The notes under the pieces: model-generated
Told to the model about the DNA's origin: nothing
Database searches by the model: none
Seen by the model: the letters and a program-made list of their open reading frames with translations, nothing else
Translations under genes and position numbers: made by a program
Assembly (NCBI GenBank): GCA_030654075.1
Contig: JAURYB010000022.1
Span: forward strand, 1 to 59,158
Origin: Bacteroidales bacterium
GTDB lineage: Bacteria; Bacteroidota; Bacteroidia; Bacteroidales; UBA4417
Length of the DNA stretch: 59,158 nucleotides
Direction: 5' to 3'
Part shown: piece by piece, positions 1 to 8,673 of the stretch
How positions within the stretch are numbered: position 1 is the stretch's first letter
Layout: each line of letters opens with the position of its first letter

Positions 1-34
1 TGAATTGTGAGTTGTGAATTGTGATTATAAAAAC
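1..34. repeat. short low-complexity direct repeat
   Basis: The first bases repeat the word GTGAATTGTGA with small changes (GAATTGTGAGTTGTGAATTGTGA). It sits just downstream of the ftsE stop on the minus strand. Similar short-word patches occur elsewhere in this window (about 12.60, 14.45 and 23.50 kb). It looks like slippage-prone intergenic filler. No function is visible. Confidence 0.5.
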
Positions 35-736
35 CTACTCCTCTCCTATCCCGATCAGGCCTGATCCAACTTCAATAAGTTTTCCTTTTTCACATTTAAT
101 AATACGTGAAGGATATTTTCGTAGCAAAGCGTAATTATGAGTCGCCATAAACACCGCCCTTCCCGATTTGCGGATATCAAAAAGCAATTGCATAATGCCA
201 TCCGACGTTTCAGGATCGAGGTTACCGGTGGGTTCGTCGGCAAGTATTAGCTCAGGATCATTAAGCAAGGCACGGGCGATGGAAACGCGCTGTTGCTCGC
301 CACCCGAAAGCTGGTGCGGCATTTTGAAACCTTTGGTGATAAGCCCCACTTTATCAAGCACTTCATTCATGCGGTGACGCATAGCATCGTGATCTTTCCA
401 ACCGGTGGCTTTCATCACAAATATCAGGTTGTCGTTTACCGTGCGGTCGTTAAGCAACTGGAAATCCTGGAAAACAATTCCGATTTTACGCCTCAGGTAT
501 GGAATTTCCTTATGTTTCAACTCAGAGATATTAAATCCGGCAACCTCAGCTTTTCCTTCGCGGAGAGGCAAATCAGCATACAAGGTTTTCATAAGGCTAC
601 TTTTACCTGTGCCTGTCTTACCAACCAGGTACACAAATTCGCTTTTATGAATACTGAGCGAAACATCCGACAATATTAGATTATCACGCTGATAAACGGA
701 AATGCCTTCGAGAGAAATAATAGAATCAACAGCCAT
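35..736 (-). CDS. ftsE: FtsE-like ABC transporter ATP-binding subunit
   Basis: This is a 233-residue ABC ATPase. Visible motifs are Walker [10 protein letters not shown] (39-47), Q-loop Gln90, signature LSGGEQQR (143-150), Walker B LILADE (163-168) followed by the PTGNLDP D-loop typical of the FtsE/LolD/MacB branch, and H-loop His200. In that branch the closest pattern is FtsE, which couples ATP hydrolysis to FtsX and cell-wall hydrolase activation at the septum. No ftsX lies beside it; in Bacteroidota ftsE is often encoded alone. A TAnnTTTG box lies about 30 bases upstream (765-772, minus strand), so it is probably transcribed by itself. A LolD or MacB ATPase is the main alternative. Confidence 0.85.
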   Translation of the reverse strand: MAVDSIISLEGISVYQRDNLILSDVSLSIHKSEFVYLVGKTGTGKSSLMKTLYADLPLREGKAEVAGFNISELKHKEIPYLRRKIGIVFQDFQLLNDRTVNDNLIFVMKATGWKDHDAMRHRMNEVLDKVGLITKGFKMPHQLSGGEQQRVSIARALLNDPELILADEPTGNLDPETSDGIMQLLFDIRKSGRAVFMATHNYALLRKYPSRIIKCEKGKLIEVGSGLIGIGEE

Positions 737-764
737 AAAAAACAGTTAAGTATTGAACTTTGTG

Positions 765-772
765 CAAAAATA
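765..772 (-). promoter_or_regulatory. -7 box of ftsE promoter
   Basis: Read on the minus strand the sequence is TATTTTTG, matching the Bacteroidota -7 consensus TAnnTTTG. It lies 29 bases before the ftsE start. No clear -33 TTTG is seen. Confidence 0.45.
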
Positions 773-961
773 ACCTATTTAACGACTATTTATAAATTCA
801 AGGTCCTTAAAAGAAAGAAATGAAGCCTGGAAAAATGTTAAGAATTTAGAAAACACGGAATCATTTGTATTTGACTCTCTGATTCTGAAAATAATAAAGT
901 GTTCTAAAAAATTACTACATCCGGGGACGCAATAATTTTTCAGATCAAAATGACCATAGAT

Positions 962-2437
962 CTAGAAAGATTTCGATAATTTAACCTGAAGCCCGAAAGA
1001 ATTGTAATACAAATCACCGATATCAAAAGCTCCGGCAAGCCCGAACTTAAAGTTCCGTTCCAACGCTCTGTTTGCTTCAAAATAGGATGAGATTTGCTTT
1101 GTTTCGGTGAAAATCCCAAACTTTGGAGGATAATGTATACTTCCCAACGAATGCCCTGCCTCACTGGTGCCAAATGTTCCGAAATTACGAGAATAGGAGG
1201 CTTTCAGGATAAAACCCCAGTTCTGCACTGATCCTTCGAAACCCAGGTGCAAAGCAACAACCCTGTTGTTAATAAAGTAATCTCCCGGAGCATTTGGTAA
1301 TTCTTCCCTGATACCGTAACGATTTCCGACAAATGGATTTCCGACACCAACACCCTTATAGGACCACCCATCAATATACGTATCATTGTTGTAATAATTC
1401 TCATCACCCGAAGGGGTATACGGAGACCAGAATTCCCCGGCCTGGTTTTTTGAATAAAAGAATTCCATCAGGATTTTATTCCATCTGAAGATTTGATCAG
1501 TGGTAGTCCTTCTGTTTGTCAAACTTATACCGCTTAATCCATCACGTATGTTGGCTAAGTAATACAACGCGCCAACATCATAGAAAAACTGGTGATAAGC
1601 GAATAACCGGACATTTGTGAAATTGTATTCCAAACCTGCATCAATCGACCCTAAATGATTACCAATTTTTGATGTAGGAATTCTACTTGTTCCATAAGCT
1701 TTTCCTGATATCACATACCAGTACCTCTGCATATCCGATAACGTGTAGTTGCTGCCGTAATACACTGATTCGCTTCCCCATTGAACCTGGTGGTTAATAC
1801 CGCCATATAACTTCAATTTCCATCCGGGCTTGCCAAAACGCCCATAAAACGATAGTTGGTGCAGAAATGTTTTTAACGTATCTACACTGCCATCCAACAT
1901 ATTTACAGGCAAATCACCTAACCAACCATGCGCATAATTACCCTTGAAAGCAAATAATCCACGAAAGACTGGAATAGTATAAAACTCAGGAATTGATATT
2001 TGAATCTTAGGAATTCCAAGGGCATTTCCTGAAACTGAAAAAGCTCCTGACGATAAAGCGGTGTCGCACAAACCCATAATCTCTTTTGAACGGCCTGCCC
2101 TGATTTCAAAAATACTTACTCTGATTTTTCCATACCCCTCAATCAATAAGAATTCAGATTTTTTTCCAATATTAGCACGTCCCTCTAAAGATACGCCCCA
2201 ATCGAAGAGTTTTTTATTGTTTATGTCATATTCTCTGCCGGCTCTGCCAACAAAGCTCAAAGAAGCTCTATCCAGCGGAATGCTTCCGAATTGGTTCGAT
2301 CGTAACCAGAAAGGAATGAGGCTATCCGAAATATAGCCAGCTGAAGTTTCAACAGAATAATGGAAATTGCTTTCCTGTGCCCTGGCACCCGGTGCTGACA
2401 AAATATACAGAATAACCAGTATGTAGATTTTTCTCAT
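962..2437 (-). CDS. Wzi-like capsule assembly / outer-membrane beta-barrel protein
   Basis: This 491-residue protein starts with a signal peptide ending at ARAQ (about residue 20) and continues as alternating aromatic/polar strands typical of an outer-membrane barrel. The early pattern (SAGYISDSLIPFWLRSNQFG, then an RAG.EYD segment and ELxxGYGKIR-like strands) resembles the capsule assembly Wzi family common in Bacteroidota, whose E. coli member is an outer-membrane lectin anchoring capsule. The C-terminus ends in Phe (KLSKSF), as expected for a BAM-inserted barrel. It is monocistronic, with its own -7 box at 2492-2499. No capsule genes are adjacent, so a role in capsule anchoring is inference from the family. 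Confidence 0.7.
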   Translation of the reverse strand: MRKIYILVILYILSAPGARAQESNFHYSVETSAGYISDSLIPFWLRSNQFGSIPLDRASLSFVGRAGREYDINNKKLFDWGVSLEGRANIGKKSEFLLIEGYGKIRVSIFEIRAGRSKEIMGLCDTALSSGAFSVSGNALGIPKIQISIPEFYTIPVFRGLFAFKGNYAHGWLGDLPVNMLDGSVDTLKTFLHQLSFYGRFGKPGWKLKLYGGINHQVQWGSESVYYGSNYTLSDMQRYWYVISGKAYGTSRIPTSKIGNHLGSIDAGLEYNFTNVRLFAYHQFFYDVGALYYLANIRDGLSGISLTNRRTTTDQIFRWNKILMEFFYSKNQAGEFWSPYTPSGDENYYNNDTYIDGWSYKGVGVGNPFVGNRYGIREELPNAPGDYFINNRVVALHLGFEGSVQNWGFILKASYSRNFGTFGTSEAGHSLGSIHYPPKFGIFTETKQISSYFEANRALERNFKFGLAGAFDIGDLYYNSFGLQVKLSKSF

Positions 2438-2491
2438 TCTATGAAACTATAATCCAAAATATGAATCGGCAAATCGTCCTTAATGATATAT

Positions 2492-2499
2492 CAAACATA
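2492..2499 (-). promoter_or_regulatory. -7 box of Wzi-like gene
   Basis: The minus-strand sequence is TATGTTTG (TAnnTTTG), 55 bases before the start codon of the Wzi-like gene. Confidence 0.45.
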
Positions 2500-2828
2500 C
2501 AAAATAATTTAATGTTTCAATAATCTTAAGTTCTGCTCCATTAATTAAGTAATTAAAGGACAAATGTTAACGCTTTTAAAGAATTACAAAAACTGAAAGT
2601 AATTACATAGAAAACACGCAGCCTTCCCTGAAGTTCAGCTCCAAATAATATGAGATACTATTTTTATTATTCCATAATTCATTTAACAAGTTAACGCATA
2701 AGCTTTTAGATTCAGATACAAGATTGGTTAAATGCTAAAATTTAGTGTTACTATACCTGAATAAAACCAGAGTTTATTATAACCATCCTGTAAATTGAGA
2801 CATACTGCTTTATTGTTGAGATAGTTCT

Positions 2829-2836
2829 TACTTTTG
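2829..2836 (+). promoter_or_regulatory. -7 box of Crp/Fnr gene
   Basis: The sequence TACTTTTG matches TAnnTTTG and lies 22 bases before the ATG of the Crp/Fnr gene. The predicted leader is therefore very short. The -33 element is weak. Confidence 0.45.
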
Positions 2837-2858
2837 CATAAAAAGAAAGACGCTAATA

Positions 2859-3554
2859 ATGAAAACATATTCCGCACTTGATGATTGCGTACTTGGCGGG
2901 CTTGGCGCTCCATGTTTTGCAAATTTATCACCCGAAGAAATAGCACTGGTTAGTGAAAGTAAAACTCAGGTTTTATTCCGTAAAGGCGAAAGCCTTACCA
3001 AACAGGGCGCATTCGCATCAAGCGTACTATTTGTTGTTGAAGGATTGGTGAGGCAATATATTATTGGCGATACAAACCGCGATTTTAACCTTCGGATTAT
3101 CCGGAGTGGAGAATTTGTAGGGCTTTCGGCTGCTTTCAGCAAACATACTTATGATTATTCCGCAATTGCTATGAAGGAAACTTTGGCATGCTTAATTGAA
3201 AAAGATGCAATTGCCGGGCTGTTAAAAAGTAATGGAAATTTTGCTTACGGGCTGATTAACAGGTATTATGAAAATGACAGCTCGCTCTACAATACCATCA
3301 GGAGTATGATGTACAAGCAGATGCACGGAAGGCTTGCTGATGTGTTGCTTTATCTTGATACCATAAAGTATAATGACGAAAGTATTTTCGGATATCTTTC
3401 CAGGAAAGAAATAGCTGATTTCGCCGGATTATCTACTGAAAGCACAGTAAAACTGATTAAGGGATTTGAGCAGGACGGACTGATAAAACTTATTGATAAG
3501 GATATTGAGGTGCTTGAAAGGGAGGATTTGAAAGAGATTAGTAAGAGGGGGTAA
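2859..3554 (+). CDS. Crp/Fnr family transcriptional regulator
   Basis: The 231-residue protein has the Crp/Fnr layout: a cyclic-nucleotide-binding-like jelly roll (about 25-130, with the G.S..KQG and FVVEGLVRQY strands), a dimerisation helix, and a winged helix (about 160-215; LSRKEIADFAGLSTESTVKLIKGF is the recognition HTH). The cAMP-contacting RxS pattern in the phosphate-binding cassette is not evident and there is no N-terminal Cys cluster of the Fnr type. The ligand is therefore unknown. Family members in Bacteroidota often respond to oxidative or nitrosative stress. It is expressed alone; targets cannot be deduced from the neighbours. Confidence 0.85.
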   Translation: MKTYSALDDCVLGGLGAPCFANLSPEEIALVSESKTQVLFRKGESLTKQGAFASSVLFVVEGLVRQYIIGDTNRDFNLRIIRSGEFVGLSAAFSKHTYDYSAIAMKETLACLIEKDAIAGLLKSNGNFAYGLINRYYENDSSLYNTIRSMMYKQMHGRLADVLLYLDTIKYNDESIFGYLSRKEIADFAGLSTESTVKLIKGFEQDGLIKLIDKDIEVLEREDLKEISKRG

Positions 3555-3661
3555 AAAACAAATTGAGAATCTTAGATGGCGGAAATCAGAATTATTTGAA
3601 AGAAGGAACAATCCTATTAAATGAAATATTGCTTAATTTTGATGAGTAAAAATTAAAAAAA

Positions 3662-3904
3662 ATGGACATCCAGGCTAGAAAGTTGCATTTCGTTCAAGAA
3701 TTCCTTCGGGTTGCTGATGAAGAACTTGTTGGTAAACTGGAAAGACTTCTCAGGACTGAAAGAAAGAAAAAACTTGATAAGGATCTTCTCCCAATTACTT
3801 TGAAAGAGTTCAATGAAATCATTGATAAATCAGAGGACGATTTTACTAATGGAAGAGAAACCGAAGCCCGAAATCTCCTTAACCAGATAGACTCATGGAA
3901 GTAA
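3662..3904 (+). CDS. putative type II antitoxin
   Basis: An 80-residue, highly charged helical protein (RKLHFVQEFLRVADEELVGKLERLL at the N-terminus, mostly acidic C-terminal half). It directly precedes and overlaps by 10 bases a ParE/RelE-type toxin, the classical antitoxin-first arrangement. The sequence resembles small Bacteroidota antitoxins annotated only by association with ParE toxins. The predicted role is to bind and neutralise the toxin through its C-terminal half and probably repress the pair. No recognisable ribbon-helix-helix or Phd fold can be assigned by eye. Confidence 0.75.
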   Translation: MDIQARKLHFVQEFLRVADEELVGKLERLLRTERKKKLDKDLLPITLKEFNEIIDKSEDDFTNGRETEARNLLNQIDSWK

Positions 3905-4218
3905 AGGTTTTGTGGTCTGACACATCTCTGACTCAACTTCAGGATATATTTGACTATTACAATCTTAGTGCAAACGATACTGTTGCTACAAAAATCATAA
4001 AAGAATTAGTAGAAAGATCTTTTATTTTAGAAACCAACCCTTTAATAGGCGTAAAAGAGCCTTTACTGGTCAACAGAAAATTTGAATACCGTTTTATTAT
4101 AATGAACAATTACAAAATCATTTACAGGTTCAATAACAATATTGCACGAATTGTTTCTGTATTTGATTGCAGACAGAATCCTCAGAAGATGGAAGAAATT
4201 GAGCCAAAGACTCCGTGA
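3895..4218 (+). CDS. ParE/RelE-superfamily toxin
   Basis: A 107-residue protein with the RelE/ParE fold pattern: an N-terminal strand with W (VKVLWSDTSLTQLQDIFDYY), two helices, the NPLIGVKEP turn, then EYRFIIMNNYKIIYRFNNN and a closing strand ending in the typical VFDCRQNPQKM. The RQNP.K ending and absence of RelE catalytic tyrosine/arginine clusters fit ParE-like toxins, which act on DNA gyrase, better than ribosome-dependent RelE, but this is a family inference. Its start codon overlaps the end of the antitoxin gene, so translation is probably coupled. Confidence 0.85.
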   Translation: MEVKVLWSDTSLTQLQDIFDYYNLSANDTVATKIIKELVERSFILETNPLIGVKEPLLVNRKFEYRFIIMNNYKIIYRFNNNIARIVSVFDCRQNPQKMEEIEPKTP

Positions 4219-4267
4219 TCAATTTTTTATCCTTCGAAAAATCGCTTCTTAATTCATAGAAAATTAC

Positions 4268-4888
4268 TTAATTTACTTCTGCCAATAAGAGGAGAGTCTT
4301 TTCAAATCCCAAGATTGATAAAAAAATATGTTTTTTGCAAAAGAGAGCTATGTTTTCATGTTCAGTCTGAAGCTCATACATTTTTTCTTTGTTTGTCACA
4401 ACTGCCGAATGTCTATATTTAAAGTTTGTATCTGAACTTATTGTGTGTACAATATCTCTTCTTATTTTGTTCAGTTCAATGTATTCGGATTCTTTGAAAT
4501 TCTTAAGCCACAAATAATTTTCACTTTCACGATATTCTTCCGGAATTTTTTCAATTGCACTATGAAAAAAAATATTGTTTGATTTACCTCGTAGGAGGAA
4601 AAACGAGTTAATTAACTCGCCAATTCTTACCCAATAATTATATACCTTTTGACTGGCAATATCTGCTAACATATTAAATCTTTTGCCCTCCATATTCTGA
4701 TAATTTGGGTATTTTGATATATTTCCAAAATCGAATTTGTCTTCATCTAATATCATTATTGTCCCTTTCGGATATCCGCTTAATAACTCTTCGAAATAAC
4801 CACCCATTATAAAAATTTCGTCTGGTATTTCGACCCATTCCATAATAGGTTTTAAACCATGAAAGTTAGTTTTTGTATTTTCATCCAT
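4268..4888 (-). CDS. hypothetical protein with HEPN-like motif
   Basis: A 206-residue soluble protein with no signal peptide. I do not recognise a named family with certainty. The central to C-terminal part is helical: VYNYWVRIGELINSFF, then LNKIRRDIVHTIS. The RRDIVH hexamer fits the HEPN R-x4-H active-site motif, and its placement at the start of the last helical stretch resembles Cthe_2314-like HEPN proteins. HEPN proteins are often RNases of defence or toxin systems. It lies tail-to-tail with the ParE module, and codons are AT-rich compared with hydF next door, which suits a small mobile defence island. Function remains unproven. Confidence 0.5.
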   Translation of the reverse strand: MDENTKTNFHGLKPIMEWVEIPDEIFIMGGYFEELLSGYPKGTIMILDEDKFDFGNISKYPNYQNMEGKRFNMLADIASQKVYNYWVRIGELINSFFLLRGKSNNIFFHSAIEKIPEEYRESENYLWLKNFKESEYIELNKIRRDIVHTISSDTNFKYRHSAVVTNKEKMYELQTEHENIALFCKKHIFLSILGFEKTLLLLAEVN

Positions 4889-4991
4889 TTAACTGATATA
4901 TAAAAACTTATTCTCAATTTAGATGTATAATTTTCAATCACTCTACTCGTAATTATTACTTTCAGTTAGTTTAGTTTAGTATAGTTTACTC

Positions 4992-6248
4992 TTACAAATA
5001 ATCCGCCTTCTCCTCACCCATATTTAAAAAAGGTTTAATCGCCCTATCATAGATCCCATGCACATAAGCAATCGCCATTCCATAATTCGTAACCGGAATG
5101 CCTGCATCAATGGCAGGTTTCAATCGGTTTACCAACTGGCGACGGGTAATCATACAACCGCCGCATTGAACAACAAGTGCATAATCATGAATATCACGGA
5201 GAACCAGGTTTAGCCCGGCAACGGTATCATATTCCAGTTTTTTACCGGTAAAATTGCTTAACCAACGGGGAATTTTCACCCTGCCAATATCGTCGCACGA
5301 AACATGATGGCTGCATGATTCCAGGATCAGAATCCTGTCACCATCTTTTAATTCGCCTATTTTGGGTGTGCCCTTTATATATTGCTGAAAATCACCTTTC
5401 TGCCTCGCAAGTACTATACTGAAACTGGTCAAAGGAATTTCATTTGGAATGGAAGCGTCTGCTTTCAGAAAAACCTGGCTGTCAGTAACAACAAGTTTAG
5501 GTTTGGGTTCCATACGCTTGAAAAAGGCATCAACCTCACGCTCTTTGCATATGGCTACAATACCGTCATGATCCAGCACATCGCGTATAACCTGTACCTG
5601 TGGCAGAATCAGGCGACCTTCGGGAGCTTCGATATCAATGGGTGTAATAAGCAAAACTGTATCGCCATAAGAAATCAGATCCCCAACCAGAGTTCCCGGT
5701 TTCCAGGCAGTTTCGGGAAGGAAACTACGCATTTGTTGAACAAGTGGCTCCACGCTTGATTTATTCAAAACGCTGAATCCGAGAATTATAGTCTGAAGTT
5801 CTTTTTCAACTTTTGTTACAATCTCAGCTGAAATATCCTGCAAATCTGATTTGTTGTGAACAACAAAATAGGGAACATCGAGTTTATTGAATTCGTCAAT
5901 CAAACCATATTCAAATTCGCTTAAGGTATTATCAGTAATCAGGAGAATAGCCAGATCAATGGTTTTAATCACTTCGCGACTGCGGGCAATCCGCTTTTCG
6001 CCAAGCATTCCTTCGTCGTCAATGCCAGCGGTATCAATCAACACAACTGCCCCCAATCCGCCAATTTCCATGTTTTTTGAAACCGGGTCGGTAGTGGTTC
6101 CTGCAACATCCGATACGATAGCCACTTCCTGACCTGCCAAAGCATTAATCAGGGAACTTTTACCACTGTTTCGTTTGCCGAAAATTCCTATATGCGGACG
6201 TATTTCTTTACCTTTTTTCACTTTACAAATCTTTAATGCTGTATTCAA
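4992..6248 (-). CDS. hydF: [FeFe]-hydrogenase H-cluster maturation GTPase HydF
   Basis: The 418-residue protein has the HydF three-domain plan. The N-terminal GTPase shows P-loop GKRNSGKSS (24-32), TTTDP switch I, DTAG (72-75) and NKSD (132-135). A dimerisation domain follows, then a C-terminal Fe-S domain with Cys312-x-His314 and Cys362-x-x-Cys365. HydF is the scaffold on which the 2Fe subcluster of [FeFe]-hydrogenase is assembled from products of HydE and HydG. The residue before Cys362 is Gln (QCGGC), where many HydFs have His (HCxxC). It is the last gene of a likely four-gene unit with purU and aspA. No hydA, hydE or hydG is in the window. Confidence 0.93.
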   Translation of the reverse strand: MNTALKICKVKKGKEIRPHIGIFGKRNSGKSSLINALAGQEVAIVSDVAGTTTDPVSKNMEIGGLGAVVLIDTAGIDDEGMLGEKRIARSREVIKTIDLAILLITDNTLSEFEYGLIDEFNKLDVPYFVVHNKSDLQDISAEIVTKVEKELQTIILGFSVLNKSSVEPLVQQMRSFLPETAWKPGTLVGDLISYGDTVLLITPIDIEAPEGRLILPQVQVIRDVLDHDGIVAICKEREVDAFFKRMEPKPKLVVTDSQVFLKADASIPNEIPLTSFSIVLARQKGDFQQYIKGTPKIGELKDGDRILILESCSHHVSCDDIGRVKIPRWLSNFTGKKLEYDTVAGLNLVLRDIHDYALVVQCGGCMITRRQLVNRLKPAIDAGIPVTNYGMAIAYVHGIYDRAIKPFLNMGEEKADYL

Positions 6249-6277
6249 ACTTCAAGATTATCTCTCAAAAAGAATAC

Positions 6278-7147
6278 TTATTCGAATACAACTGTTTTAT
6301 TATCAGATACAAATACACGATCTTCGAATACCAGTTGCATGGCTTTGGCCAGAGCAGCGGTCTCATTTTCCCGGCCGGCTCTCACCAGGTCTGATAATGT
6401 AAACGAATGATTTACAGGAATAATCTTTTGAGTGATAATTGGTCCCTCATCAAGTTCATTGGTTACAAAATGGGCAGTCGCGCCAATAATTTTAACTCCG
6501 CGGGTATATGCCTGCCGATAAGGATTAGCGCCGGTAAAAGCAGGTAAAAACGAATGATGAATATTAATTATCTTAAGCATAAACGTTGTTACAAATTCCT
6601 GTGACAGAATTCGCATAAATTTAGCCAGGACTATATAATCAGGTTCGTATGGAAGAATTGAGGCCACCAACTCAGCCTCAAAAACTTCTTTGCTCTTATT
6701 TTCGTGCGATACCAGGTGAAACGGAACATCGAACCGTTCCGTAATATTTTTCAGATCAGGATGGTTACCGATTACACATTGAACATTTGCGCCTAGAGTT
6801 TTAAAATGATTGCGGGTGAGTATATCGCTCAGGCAGTGGTATTCCTTTGTAACAAGGACAACGATATTTTTCTCAGGCAGAGGATTTACTTTCACGACAG
6901 CATTAGTTGGCAATACTTTTTCTATAGCATTTTCAAGGCTTCGCTGATCGGCGATATGATCCACCACAATCCTGGCAAAAAACTTATTTTCTTCCTGGTC
7001 AACATGCTCACGCATGGAAACAATATTATACCCGGCTTCTGCCAAAACTGTTGATATGGCAGCAACCAGGCCCACACTGTCTTTGCATTGAATAACAATT
7101 ACCATACGTGTAATCGGTTTATTAATCCCAGCAGAATAAGGTATCAT
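6278..7147 (-). CDS. purU: formyltetrahydrofolate deformylase PurU
   Basis: The 289-residue protein consists of an N-terminal ACT domain (about 15-90) and a formyltransferase-fold hydrolase domain. Catalytic residues Asn195, His197 (INIHHS) and Asp233 (ELDEGPI) are present. PurU hydrolyses 10-formyl-THF to formate and THF, supplying formate and balancing the folate pool; the ACT domain senses Met/Gly in E. coli. The annotated start gives 14 residues before the first ACT strand; Met15 (start at 7105) is an alternative. It lies between aspA (44-base gap) and hydF (29-base gap), so it is co-transcribed with both. Confidence 0.92.
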   Translation of the reverse strand: MIPYSAGINKPITRMVIVIQCKDSVGLVAAISTVLAEAGYNIVSMREHVDQEENKFFARIVVDHIADQRSLENAIEKVLPTNAVVKVNPLPEKNIVVLVTKEYHCLSDILTRNHFKTLGANVQCVIGNHPDLKNITERFDVPFHLVSHENKSKEVFEAELVASILPYEPDYIVLAKFMRILSQEFVTTFMLKIINIHHSFLPAFTGANPYRQAYTRGVKIIGATAHFVTNELDEGPIITQKIIPVNHSFTLSDLVRAGRENETAALAKAMQLVFEDRVFVSDNKTVVFE

Positions 7148-7191
7148 GCCAGAAATGTCATTTTTATTTCTTTTATTTTACGCTTAAAGCA

Positions 7192-8646
7192 TTAAATCAG
7201 ATCACTCAAAGTAAATCCTGTTTTCAACAGATTCTCCGGTTTCAGAACATTTTTAAGCTTTTCCTCATCAATCAGTTTCAGTTTTTTATTGGCTTCAAAA
7301 ATATCAAAGCCCGAAGATTTCATTTCTTTTGCCAGCAACACAGCTTTGCGATAACCAATCAGTGGACTTAATGCTGTAGTGATCGCAGGGCTTTTAAATA
7401 ATCTGTAAGCTCCTGTTCCTGGCACGATTGTTAAGCCCGTAATCAGGTTATCAGCAACAGTTTTATCAGCAGCTATTAAAAGTTTTAAACTTTCGAGCAA
7501 TGCATTCCCGATAGCAGGGAGATATGCATTGAGATCCAGGCACCCCTGTGCACTCAACGAACTGATCAGCATATCGTTACTGTATATTTTATGCGCCGCG
7601 CTGATTACGAACTCAGGAATCACCGGGTTTACTTTCCCTGGCATAATTGAGCTTCCAACCTGCCGTTGAGGAATGCAGACATCATGCACACCAGCTACAT
7701 CCGAAGCAAGTAAACGGATATCTGAAACCATTTTCTCAAGGTTTACCGCATGAGCTTTCAAAATAGCATGTACTTCAACAAAAGAATCCAGGTTATTGGT
7801 GGCATCCGAAAGATTTTCACTTCGCGTAACCGGAAGACCAGTGAGTTTCTGCAAAGCCGGCACAACTTCCATGATAAAAAATTTGGGAACAGCCAGGCCT
7901 GTGCCTACAGCGCTTCCACCCAGGTTTACAATTTTAATCCTTTCGAAACATTTTGAAACCCGCCACCAGTCGCGTGATAAAGCTTCGCTGTAAGTGCTGA
8001 ATAACATGCCATACGACGATGGCACTGCTTCCTGCATCTGTGTGTAGGCAATCCGAAGCTCGTTCCTGTATTTGCCTTCCGTCATTTCAATCTTCTGCCG
8101 CAATGAATTTATAGCAGTTTCAAGATCGCCAAGAAGGCGCATTATAGCAACTTTAAGGGCAGTAGGAACTACATCGTTAGTCGACTGGTAGATATTAGCA
8201 GCCTCGATTGGATCAATCCTCTCATATGTTCCGGGAGTAAGCCCAAGCTTTATGAGTGCAACATTGGCAATGATTTCATTCACATTCATATTGATGCTGG
8301 TACCTGCACCACCACTGATTGCAGGAACAATAAAAGACGAAAAATATAGTCCGTCTGAAACCTCAGTGGCTGCTACCTCCAAGGCATCAACTACCTGTTT
8401 ATCCAGCAAAGAGAAAGGTAATTCATCACCCGATTTCCTTTCTGAAACGGCTGAGCAGAAACTGCGGTACGACTGGTAACAGGCATGTTTAACCGCACCC
8501 ATGGCTTTATACCACTCCAGATGAAAAGGTGTATAGTCTGGGAAATTTTCCCTTGCCCGTAAAGAGTGAATACCATAAAAAACATTCGCCGGAACCTGCC
8601 TGGGTCCCAGCGAATCATTTTCTGTACGGTAAGTATTTGATGACAT
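7192..8646 (-). CDS. aspA: aspartate ammonia-lyase
   Basis: A 484-residue member of the fumarase/aspartase superfamily. The N-terminus (YRTENDSLGPRQVPANVFYGI) is aspartase-like. Conserved blocks are GTSINMNVNE (115-124), QSTND (154-158), TQMQEAVP (202-209) and the superfamily signature GSSIMPGKVNPV (331-342). It should convert L-aspartate to fumarate and ammonia, feeding fumarate respiration or nitrogen metabolism. aspA beside [FeFe]-hydrogenase maturation genes is a recurring arrangement in anaerobes, and here it sits in the same unit as hydF. Confidence 0.9.
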   Translation of the reverse strand: MSSNTYRTENDSLGPRQVPANVFYGIHSLRARENFPDYTPFHLEWYKAMGAVKHACYQSYRSFCSAVSERKSGDELPFSLLDKQVVDALEVAATEVSDGLYFSSFIVPAISGGAGTSINMNVNEIIANVALIKLGLTPGTYERIDPIEAANIYQSTNDVVPTALKVAIMRLLGDLETAINSLRQKIEMTEGKYRNELRIAYTQMQEAVPSSYGMLFSTYSEALSRDWWRVSKCFERIKIVNLGGSAVGTGLAVPKFFIMEVVPALQKLTGLPVTRSENLSDATNNLDSFVEVHAILKAHAVNLEKMVSDIRLLASDVAGVHDVCIPQRQVGSSIMPGKVNPVIPEFVISAAHKIYSNDMLISSLSAQGCLDLNAYLPAIGNALLESLKLLIAADKTVADNLITGLTIVPGTGAYRLFKSPAITTALSPLIGYRKAVLLAKEMKSSGFDIFEANKKLKLIDEEKLKNVLKPENLLKTGFTLSDLI

Positions 8647-8673
8647 AAGTCAGATTTTTTTCAAAACCCAAAC

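Larger units (their letters stand above)
2438..2858. other. 421-bp divergent intergenic region
   Basis: This AT-rich region separates the Wzi-like gene (minus) from the Crp-like regulator (plus). It holds one -7 box for each gene (2492-2499 minus, 2829-2836 plus). I see no RNA gene, palindromic Crp site or ORF with coding character. Confidence 0.6.

Noticed and set aside
293..679. 128-codon plus-strand frame opposite ftsE
   Set aside because: Antisense shadow of a clear ABC ATPase with all motifs on the other strand.
4992..6248. Complete [FeFe]-hydrogenase locus
   Set aside because: Only hydF is present. No hydA, hydE or hydG is found on either strand of the window.
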